Below are positions 1-4,408 of a stretch of DNA of 6,181 nt, piece by piece. The first letter of the stretch is position 1. Each line of letters starts with the position of its first letter. This stretch comes from JAIRTY01 sp050257395 (GTDB lineage: Bacteria; Actinomycetota; Actinomycetes; Streptosporangiales; Streptosporangiaceae): assembly GCA_050257395.1 (NCBI GenBank), contig JBLMWU010000152.1:1-6181 (forward strand), given 5' to 3'. The notes below the pieces were generated by a model. That model saw only the letters and a program-made list of their open reading frames with translations, was not told the DNA's origin and ran no database searches. The position numbers and the translations under genes are program-made.

Positions 1-153
1 TCCCGGGTGGGCCTTAACGGTTTCGGCGGCCAGCCATGCGGCGGCCGTCGTGTAGGTGGCGCGGGTTTTCGCGGATTTCTTGGCAGCCGCCAGCGCGAGG
101 TCGAAGTCCTCAATGGTTTCGGCCAGCGGGCCTGCGTCAGTGATGGCAGGCAT
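1..153 (-). CDS. Tyrosine-type site-specific integrase, N-terminal fragment (runs off left edge)
   Basis: Reading from 153 towards 1 gives 51 codons without a stop, beginning MPAITDAGPLAETIEDF. The start is ATG at 153-151, preceded by a GGGAG-type ribosome binding site (complement of 163-167) at good spacing. Residues about 16-45 (DFDLALAAAKKSAKTRATY, then TTAAAWLAAE) have the pattern of the SAM-like core-binding domain at the front of phage-type tyrosine recombinases: a first helix, a Lys/Ser-rich turn leading to a T-x-x-x-Y segment, then a second helix with a Trp. The catalytic domain with its Arg/His/Tyr residues would lie beyond the window, so the call rests on the N-terminus only. Codons such as AAA, ATT and GTT are commoner than in the genes to the right, consistent with a transferred gene. 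The gene starts 138 bp downstream of a tRNA 3' end and points away from it, the common layout for tRNA-integrating elements. Alternative: any small helical DNA-binding protein. Confidence 0.6.
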   Translation of the reverse strand, partial: MPAITDAGPLAETIEDFDLALAAAKKSAKTRATYTTAAAWLAAETVKAHPG

Positions 154-171
154 CGGACACTTCTCCCGAGG

Positions 172-195
172 GGTCACGGGCGGTGGTGAACCACC
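172..195 (-). repeat. Degenerate copy of the tRNA-Phe 3' end (T-arm plus acceptor strand); att-like
   Basis: These 24 bases match 292-315, the 3' acceptor strand and entire T-arm of tRNA-Phe, at 19 of 24 positions in the same orientation. Similarity stops at both ends of that unit. The copied T-stem can still pair (one G-T wobble), but the T-loop has lost the conserved A at its fifth position, so it is not part of a working tRNA. It may be an attachment-site remnant, an integrase core-like site or a scar of an earlier insertion. The same stretch contains a perfect palindrome, GGTGGT (182-187) and ACCACC (190-195), and its left end GGTCACGG (172-179) has an exact inverted copy at 214-221. Confidence 0.5.
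182..195. repeat. Perfect 6-bp inverted repeat with 2-bp centre upstream of the integrase
   Basis: GGTGGT at 182-187 and ACCACC at 190-195 are exact reverse complements around GA. The site lies 29 bp upstream of the integrase start codon, where a repressor or excisionase could bind. It may instead be a by-product of the tRNA T-arm copy it sits in. No regulator gene is visible. Confidence 0.35.
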
Positions 196-264
196 CAAGG
201 CGGAACGGTCGGTCCGTGACCGGCCCTCGGCTCGGAGACCCCTCCGGGCAAGTTTTCTCAGACG

Positions 265-287
265 CCCCCGCAGGTAGACGGCGGGGG
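265..287 (-). terminator. Hairpin just downstream of the tRNA cluster, terminator-like
   Basis: CCCCCGC at 265-271 pairs perfectly with GCGGGGG at 281-287 across a 9-base loop. On the minus strand it begins three bases after the 3' end of tRNA-Phe. The following bases are not a clean T-run, so it is either a GC-rich actinobacterial terminator without U-tail or a 3'-processing hairpin. Confidence 0.5.
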
Positions 288-290
288 AAG

Positions 291-364
291 TGGTCAGGGG
301 CGGGGTCGAACCGCCGACCTTCCGCTTTTCAGGCGGACGCTCATACCAACTGAGCTACCTGACC
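291..364 (-). tRNA. tRNA-Phe (GAA)
   Basis: The minus strand folds into a complete 74-nt cloverleaf. The acceptor GGTCAGG (358-364) pairs with CCTGACC (292-298), with discriminator A at 291. The anticodon stem TCCGC/GCGGA closes the loop CTGAAAA, whose centre GAA reads Phe codons. The T-arm is GGCGG TTCGACC CCGCC. No CCA is encoded, so a nucleotidyltransferase must add it. It is the last tRNA of the cluster and the one next to the integrase-like gene, so its 3' half is the likely integration target. All stems remain perfect, so the gene appears functional. Confidence 0.97.
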
Positions 365-367
365 GAG

Positions 368-385
368 CCGGGCCCGGGGGCCCGG
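368..385 (-). other. Hairpin in the Asp-Phe tRNA spacer
   Basis: CCGGGCC (368-374) and GGCCCGG (379-385) pair perfectly around a 4-base loop within the 28-bp spacer. In the primary transcript it would separate the two tRNAs and could guide endonucleolytic processing. That function is inferred; only the structure is seen. Confidence 0.5.
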
Positions 386-392
386 ATCTGAG

Positions 393-466
393 CGGTCCTG
401 ACGGGACTTGAACCCGCGACCTCCACCTTGACAGGGTGGCGAGCTAACCGACTGCTCTACAGGACC
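393..466 (-). tRNA. tRNA-Asp (GTC)
   Basis: The minus strand gives a full 74-nt cloverleaf. The acceptor GGTCCTG (460-466) pairs with CAGGACC (394-400), with discriminator G at 393. The anticodon stem CCACC/GGTGG holds the loop CTGTCAA with anticodon GTC, reading GAC and GAT. The T-arm is GCGGG TTCAAGT CCCGT with one terminal G-T pair. No CCA is encoded. It is the middle member of the Glu-Asp-Phe cluster, presumably co-transcribed from the promoter at 617-646. Confidence 0.97.
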
Positions 467-472
467 TCGTTC

Positions 473-489
473 GCTGGCTTGCGGCCAGC
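473..489 (-). other. Hairpin in the Glu-Asp tRNA spacer
   Basis: GCTGGC (473-478) and GCCAGC (484-489) pair perfectly around a 5-base loop, filling most of the 25-bp spacer. Its position mirrors the hairpin in the next spacer, which suggests a processing signal rather than chance. Confidence 0.45.
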
Positions 490-491
490 AG

Positions 492-564
492 TGCCCCCAA
501 CGGGATTCGAACCCGTGCCGCCGCCTTGAAAGGGCGGTGTCCTAGGCCACTAGACGATGGGGGC
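492..564 (-). tRNA. tRNA-Glu (TTC)
   Basis: The minus strand gives a 73-nt cloverleaf. The acceptor GCCCCCA (558-564) pairs with TGGGGGC (493-499), with discriminator A at 492. The anticodon stem CCGCC/GGCGG carries the loop CTTTCAA with anticodon TTC, reading GAA and GAG. The D-arm and T-arm (ACGGG TTCGAAT CCCGT) closely resemble bacterial tRNA-Glu. No CCA is encoded. It is the first gene of the cluster, with a leader of about 45 nt from the predicted promoter. Confidence 0.97.
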
Positions 565-616
565 TCTGACGGCACCGCCGCCTGAGCCCTCGGCGCCCGC
601 CGTCGGGGACCGCCCC

Positions 617-646
617 AGCATAGGGGATGGAGGGAGTACCCGGCAA
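617..646 (-). promoter_or_regulatory. Predicted housekeeping promoter of the tRNA Glu-Asp-Phe cluster
   Basis: On the minus strand, -35 TTGCCG (complement of 641-646) and -10 TATGCT (complement of 617-622) are separated by 18 bp, close to the primary sigma factor consensus. Transcription would start near 609-611, about 45 nt before tRNA-Glu. It is the best-formed promoter in the window. Confidence 0.65.
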
Positions 647-754
647 AGCGTAACTGGGGCAGCGACGATCCGGCGCAAGCCGACCGACGCTTCCAGGGTA
701 ACGCCCATGTGACCCGGCCATCATCCCGGTATCCCTTGCGTCGCCGGGAAAAAT

Positions 755-794
755 CCGACACGGTTAGCAATCAGTGTACAACTCAGCGTGAGTT
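755..794 (+). promoter_or_regulatory. Possible promoter with operator-like palindrome upstream of the MFS gene
   Basis: A modest promoter match, CCGACA (755-760), 16 bp, TACAAC (777-782), is followed by the perfect inverted repeat AACTCA GCG TGAGTT at 780-794, which overlaps the -10 region. A palindrome there is where a dimeric repressor of a transporter gene would bind. The promoter match is weak; the palindrome is exact. No regulator gene is adjacent. The rest of 565-888, outside this site and the tRNA promoter, shows no gene or other structure that I can support. Confidence 0.35.
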
Positions 795-888
795 CCGATC
801 TGCCGGCCATCCAACGGAAGGGGCAACGCGTCGTAACAGGGAGGCCACTGCAAGTACACGGCAGCACAGTGGAGCGGGAGGGGTACCG

Positions 889-2754
889 ATGCGCAGCGGT
901 GAATCCGTCCGGCCGACCGAGTTCATCCCGGGACCGCAGGGAGGGGGACCGGCGCCGGCGAACGGGCGCCCGCTGACGCTGCGCGGGCAGCTGAAGCCGG
1001 CACCACCGGCGGACACAGGCCCGTCCGGGAGGCAGCAGCAGCTCCGGCCCGCCGCCGGTGACGGAAGCGCGGGCACCAGCCGGGCGGTCAGCAGCATTCA
1101 GGCCTTCGAAGCTGGGCGCGCTGGCGACGGCGAGCCCGCCCCTTCGGCGGCGGCCAGCGAGACCGTCCCGGCCAGCGCCACCGGGGACGACGCCGCCGAG
1201 GCCGCCAGCGCCGCGCCGCTGGCGCCGGGCGCGGAGGCAGCGGGGCAGCCGACCAGCGACCGGGCGTTAGCCGGCGACCAGGCTGACACGCACCAGGTGA
1301 ACGGGCACCCGGCCGGCCCTCACCCGGCCGGTAACGCCGCCTCTTCACCCGCGCCTGCATCTTCCGGGCGCCACCGCGGGTCCGGGGAGCGCGCCGCGAC
1401 CTACCGCGAGGTCTTCGCCAACCGCGAGTTCCGGGCCCTGTGGTCCGCCCAGGTCCTGTCCTACGCCGGCGACCAGTTCGCCCAGGTGGCCATCGCCATC
1501 CTGGTGTACGACCGGACCCGGTCGCCGCTGCTGACCGCCGTGGCCTACGCCCTGACCTACCTGCCCCCGATCCTGGGCGGGCCGCTGCTGTCCGGCTTGG
1601 CGGACGTGTTCCCGCGGCGGCGCGTGATGATCGTCCTCGACCTGCTGCGGGCCGCCCTGGTGGCCGGGATGGTCGTGCCCGCCGTCCCGTTCGGCGGCCT
1701 GTGCGCGCTGGTGTTCCTGGTCGTGCTGCTCGGGCCGCCGTTCTCGGCCGCCCGGACGGCACTGCTGCCGGACGTGCTCCCGCCCGGGCAGTTCGTGCTG
1801 GCCTCCTCCATCGGCAACATCACCTTCCAGGCCAGCCAGATCGCCGGGTTCGTGGGGGGCGCCGCCGTGGTGGCCGTGATCGGGCCGCACCGGGCGCTCG
1901 CCGTGGACGCGCTGTCGTTCTGCCTGTCGGCCGCGATCGTGGCGGGCTGGGTCAGGCGCCGGCCCGCCCCGGCCCAGTGGCCGGCGCCGCGCCGCTCCCT
2001 GGTCGTGCTCACCCGCGACGGCGCCGCCTACGTGTTCGGCCGGCCCGTGCTGCGCACCCTCGTCCTGCTCGGCTGGCTGGCCGGCTTCGCGGTGGTCCCG
2101 GAGGGCCTGGCCGCGCCGTACGCGCACGCCCTGGGCGGCGGCCCGCTGACGGTCGGGCTGCTGATGGCGGCCATGCCCACCGGGATGATCATCGGCGCGC
2201 TCCTGATCGGCCGGCTGGTCCGGCCCGCCACCCGGATCCGCCTGGTCGGCTGGATGGCCATGCTGTCCTGCGCGCCGCTGATGGTGAGCCTGGCCCAGCC
2301 GCCGCTGTGGGCCCTGCTGGCCCTCTGGATGCTGGCGGGCGCCGGCGGCGCGTACCAGCTCACGGCCGCGGCCGAGTTCGTGCACGCGCTGCCGGCCGCG
2401 ATCCGGGGGCGCGCGTTCGGGATCGCCCAGTCCGGCCTGCTCGCCGCGCAGGGCCTCGGCATCCTTGCCGCAGGCGCCGCCGCGCAGTGGCTCGGCCCGC
2501 AGACCGTGGTGGCCACCGCCGGGCTGCTCGGCATGACCCTGGCCGCGATCCTCGCGTCCGCCTGGAGCTGCCAGCACGCCGAACTGATGGCGGACGACGC
2601 TGCCAGCCCCTCACCCGGCGGCCCCCGCCCGGCCGTGGCCGTCGCGGCAGCCGGGAACCCGGCTCCGCTCACCCCGGAGGTCCCGGCCCCGCGGGTGCCC
2701 GCCCCGGACGCCGCCGCGGGGGAAGCGCCCCCGCCAGGCCGCGCCGCGAGCTGA
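889..2754 (+). CDS. MFS transporter (DHA3/MFS_3-like) with long disordered N- and C-terminal tails
   Basis: Predicted 621-residue inner-membrane secondary transporter. Residues about 171-560 form the transporter core with some 12 hydrophobic segments. The core opens with NREFRALWSAQVLSYAGDQF, typical of DHA3-type drug exporters and of siderophore exporters such as EntS. The loop between helices 2 and 3 (GLADVFPRRRVM, residues 236-247) is MFS motif A. Substrate unknown; proton-coupled export of a drug or metabolite is the family norm. Residues 1-170 are Pro/Ala/Gly/Ser-rich and lack predicted structure, and 565-621 are another Pro/Ala tail, so the protein is far longer than the usual 400-430 residues. 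The ATG at 889 is chosen because GGAGG (877-881) lies 7 bp upstream. The frame stays open back to a GTG at 709, but that lacks a ribosome binding site and would span the probable promoter. The gene is monocistronic, ending in a strong hairpin. Confidence 0.88.
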   Translation: MRSGESVRPTEFIPGPQGGGPAPANGRPLTLRGQLKPAPPADTGPSGRQQQLRPAAGDGSAGTSRAVSSIQAFEAGRAGDGEPAPSAAASETVPASATGDDAAEAASAAPLAPGAEAAGQPTSDRALAGDQADTHQVNGHPAGPHPAGNAASSPAPASSGRHRGSGERAATYREVFANREFRALWSAQVLSYAGDQFAQVAIAILVYDRTRSPLLTAVAYALTYLPPILGGPLLSGLADVFPRRRVMIVLDLLRAALVAGMVVPAVPFGGLCALVFLVVLLGPPFSAARTALLPDVLPPGQFVLASSIGNITFQASQIAGFVGGAAVVAVIGPHRALAVDALSFCLSAAIVAGWVRRRPAPAQWPAPRRSLVVLTRDGAAYVFGRPVLRTLVLLGWLAGFAVVPEGLAAPYAHALGGGPLTVGLLMAAMPTGMIIGALLIGRLVRPATRIRLVGWMAMLSCAPLMVSLAQPPLWALLALWMLAGAGGAYQLTAAAEFVHALPAAIRGRAFGIAQSGLLAAQGLGILAAGAAAQWLGPQTVVATAGLLGMTLAAILASAWSCQHAELMADDAASPSPGGPRPAVAVAAAGNPAPLTPEVPAPRVPAPDAAAGEAPPPGRAAS

Positions 2755-2766
2755 CGCGGCGCGGCC
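2737..2766. terminator. 12-bp GC hairpin between convergent genes, probable bidirectional terminator
   Basis: Bases 2737-2748 pair perfectly with 2755-2766 (12 bp, all G-C) around the loop AGCTGA at 2749-2754, which contains the transporter's TGA stop. It sits between two genes that converge with only 17 bp between stop codons. There is no T-run, as usual for GC-rich actinobacterial terminators. Confidence 0.6.
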
Positions 2767-2779
2767 GCGGCTCAGCCGC
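2767..2779. repeat. Small inverted repeat with the PspC stop codon in its loop
   Basis: GCGGC (2767-2771) and GCCGC (2775-2779) pair around TCA, the complement of the PspC gene's TGA stop. It directly abuts the larger hairpin ending at 2766, so both convergent stop codons lie in hairpin loops. It is short and could be incidental. Confidence 0.35.
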
Positions 2780-3020
2780 CGCGCTTCTTGTTGAGGTAAC
2801 TGTCGGCGATCGACCTCTCCTCGCCCTCTTCGGGCACGACCAGCCAGGCCACCAGGTAGACCAGCACCCCGGCCCCGCCGAAGATGCTGAGCGCCGCGAA
2901 GACCAGCCGGACGATATTGGGGTCGATCCCGAAGTAGTCGCCCAGGCCCGCACACACCCCGGCGACCATCCGGCCCGCCCGCGGCCGGATGAGCTGCTTG
3001 CTCCCGTTCGCTCCGTTCAT
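2772..3020 (-). CDS. PspC-domain small membrane protein
   Basis: The 82-residue product is nearly all PspC domain. Residues 9-30 (QLIRPRAGRMVAGVCAGLGD) carry the family's hallmark basic stretch followed by the GVCAGLGDYFGID signature. Residues 38-63 (LVFAALSIFGGAGVLVYLVAW onward, to VVPEE) are the hydrophobic membrane segment ending in the typical Pro-Glu motif. A charged tail finishes in KKRGG. PspC in enterobacteria is the inner-membrane sensor of the phage-shock response. In actinobacteria the same domain occurs as single small proteins and as the N-terminus of sensor kinases, so an envelope-stress role is plausible but not shown here. The ATG at 3020 follows a GGAGG 12 bp upstream with a G-rich stretch in between. 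The gene is convergent with the MFS gene and divergent from the dehydrogenase. No other psp gene is in the window. Confidence 0.9.
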   Translation of the reverse strand: MNGANGSKQLIRPRAGRMVAGVCAGLGDYFGIDPNIVRLVFAALSIFGGAGVLVYLVAWLVVPEEGEERSIADSYLNKKRGG

Positions 3021-3123
3021 ACCCCCATCCTGCCTCCGGCCGGGGTGCCCCAGCCACCCGCTCCGCCCCCGCATACAGTGGCGGCGTACGCGGCGAAGCG
3101 GCCGCGTGAGAGAGGACCCGCCC
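3021..3123. promoter_or_regulatory. Divergent intergenic region with overlapping -10-like elements
   Basis: The 103 bp between the PspC and dehydrogenase starts must hold both promoters. The only -10-like sequence is around 3073-3079: TACAGT on the plus strand (3074-3079) overlaps TGTATG/TATGCG on the minus strand. Neither has a good -35. The plus gene has an AGAGGA ribosome binding site at 3111-3116, 7 bp before its ATG. Confidence 0.35.
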
Positions 3124-4299
3124 ATGTCACCCAGCAGCCAGCCGGCCAGTTTTGACGTGCTCCGCATCGACGACCAGCTCACCGACGACGAGCGGCTGGT
3201 CCGCGACACCGTGCGCTCATTCGCCGCCGACCGGGTGCTGCCGAACATCGCCGACTGGTTCGAGGCGGGCATCCTCCCCAAGGAGATCGTGCCCGAGGTC
3301 GGCAAGCTCGGCCTGCTCGGCATGCACCTGACCGGCTACGGCTGCGCGGGCATGGGCGCGGTCGCCTACGGGGTCGCGTGCCGGGAGCTGGAAGCCGCCG
3401 ACTCCGGCCTGCGCAGCCTGGTGTCCGTGCAGGGGTCGCTCGCCATGTTCCCGATCTGGCGGTACGGCTCGGAAGAGCAGAAGGCCGAGTGGCTGCCGCG
3501 GATGGCGGCGGGTGACGCGATCGGCTGTTTCGGCCTCACCGAGCCCGACCATGGTTCTGACCCTGCAAGCATGAAGACATTCGCAAAGCGGAACGGGAAC
3601 GACTGGGTGCTGAGCGGCACCAAGATGTGGATCACCAACGGGGCGATCGCCGACGTCGCCGTGGTGTGGGCCCAGACCGATGAGGGGATCCGGGGCTTCC
3701 TGGTGCCCCGGGGGGCGCGTGGCTTCACCGCGCGCTCGATCCACAAGAAGCTGTCGCTGCGCGCGTCGGTCACCGCGGAGCTGCACCTCGACGACGTGAA
3801 GCTGCCCGCCGAGGCGATGCTGCCGGGCGTGAGCGGCCTCAAGGGCCCGCTGTCCTGCCTGTCCGAGGCCCGCTACGGCATCGCCTGGGGGGTGACCGGG
3901 GCCGCCCGCGCCTGCCTGGAAGCCGCGGTGGACTACGCCCGCACCCGCGAGCAGTTCGGCAGGCCGATCGGCGGGTTCCAGCTCACCCAGGGCAAGCTGG
4001 CGTGGATGCTGGCGAACCTGCAGCAGTCCCAGCTGCTGGCGCTGCACCTGGGGCGGCTGAAGGAGGCCGGCCCGGTGCGCCCGGAGCAGGTCAGCATGGC
4101 CAAGATGGCGAACGTACGGACCGCGATCGACATCGCCCGGCAGGCCCGGACCATCCTGGGCGCAAACGGGATCACCCTCGAGTACCCCATCATCCGGCAC
4201 GCCAACAACCTGGAGTCGGTTCTCACCTACGAGGGCACCGAGGAGATCCACGCGCTGGCGCTCGGGCAGGTGCTCACCGGCATCGCGGCCTACCGCTAG
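3124..4299 (+). CDS. gcdH: Glutaryl-CoA dehydrogenase (acyl-CoA dehydrogenase family)
   Basis: A 391-residue cytoplasmic flavoenzyme predicted to oxidise and decarboxylate glutaryl-CoA to crotonyl-CoA and CO2, passing electrons to ETF, in lysine and tryptophan breakdown. Order: N-terminal helical domain (about 20-130), beta domain (135-230) with the family signature FGLTEPDHGSDPASMKT (136-152) and LSGTKMWITN (163-172), then C-terminal helical domain (240-385). IHKKLSLRASVTAEL (206-220) and EARYGIAWG (248-256) are typical of the glutaryl-CoA branch rather than short-chain enzymes. Glu370 in TYEGTEEIHAL is the catalytic base, and Arg97 in DSGLRSLVSVQGSL corresponds to the arginine that binds the substrate's terminal carboxylate. 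The length matches the mature mammalian enzyme. ATG 3124 has AGAGGA 7 bp upstream. It stands alone: no ETF, CoA-transferase or lysine-pathway gene is adjacent. A non-decarboxylating variant cannot be excluded by reading alone. Confidence 0.93.
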   Translation: MSPSSQPASFDVLRIDDQLTDDERLVRDTVRSFAADRVLPNIADWFEAGILPKEIVPEVGKLGLLGMHLTGYGCAGMGAVAYGVACRELEAADSGLRSLVSVQGSLAMFPIWRYGSEEQKAEWLPRMAAGDAIGCFGLTEPDHGSDPASMKTFAKRNGNDWVLSGTKMWITNGAIADVAVVWAQTDEGIRGFLVPRGARGFTARSIHKKLSLRASVTAELHLDDVKLPAEAMLPGVSGLKGPLSCLSEARYGIAWGVTGAARACLEAAVDYARTREQFGRPIGGFQLTQGKLAWMLANLQQSQLLALHLGRLKEAGPVRPEQVSMAKMANVRTAIDIARQARTILGANGITLEYPIIRHANNLESVLTYEGTEEIHALALGQVLTGIAAYR

Positions 4300-4327
4300 C
4301 CGGAAAGCCCGGCTCGCGGCGTTTCCG
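4298..4327 (+). terminator. Weak hairpins after gcdH
   Basis: AGCCGG (4298-4303) can pair with CCGGCT (4309-4314). Alternatively CGGAAA (4301-4306) pairs with TTTCCG (4322-4327). The two folds exclude each other and neither has a T-tail. They may end or attenuate the gcdH transcript before the next gene. Confidence 0.3.
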
Positions 4328-4339
4328 TTCACCATTCGG

Positions 4340-4369
4340 CTGGCAGCCATTCTCCGCGCTCGCTACCGT
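4340..4369 (+). promoter_or_regulatory. Candidate promoter for the 4409 gene
   Basis: CTGGCA (4340-4345), 18 bp, TACCGT (4364-4369) resembles an actinobacterial housekeeping promoter and would give a leader of about 33 nt. It lies in the 109-bp gap after gcdH, which supports independent transcription. The match is partial. Confidence 0.35.
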
Positions 4370-4408
4370 GAGTAGCGGCACTGACGCGCTGTCACGATCG
4401 GGGCGGGC

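Larger units (their letters stand above)
1..291. mobile_element. Probable edge of an integrated element abutting tRNA-Phe
   Basis: An integrase-like gene reads away from the 3' end of tRNA-Phe, and a decayed copy of that tRNA's 3' end lies between them. Tyrosine recombinases of actinobacterial integrative elements and phages often use the 3' part of tRNA genes as attachment site, which the incoming element restores. The boundary inside the tRNA and the far end of the element cannot be seen, so this is an inference from context. Confidence 0.42.

Noticed and set aside
7..277. Two short plus-strand frames over the integrase start region
   Set aside because: They are antisense to the integrase N-terminus, Gly/Arg-rich, and lack ribosome binding sites.
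444..770. Minus-strand frame over tRNA-Asp, tRNA-Glu and the promoter region
   Set aside because: It runs through two intact tRNA genes and their promoter, with no protein-like features.
709..888. Upstream extension of the MFS reading frame from a GTG at 709
   Set aside because: There is no ribosome binding site before 709, the stretch contains the probable promoter and palindrome, and its residues are unlike the rest. ATG 889 has a clear GGAGG at 7 bp.
1345..2577. 410-codon open frame antisense to the MFS gene
   Set aside because: The translation is Gly/Gln/Arg/His-rich with no domain. Long antisense frames are expected where third codon positions are nearly all G/C.
1440..3155. 571-codon plus-strand frame overlapping MFS, PspC and the gcdH start
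   Set aside because: It is an Arg/Pro/Gly-rich shifted frame that crosses three better-supported genes and a strong terminator hairpin.
3191..4350. Minus-strand frames antisense to gcdH
   Set aside because: The plus frame is unmistakably glutaryl-CoA dehydrogenase; the antisense products are low-complexity shadows.
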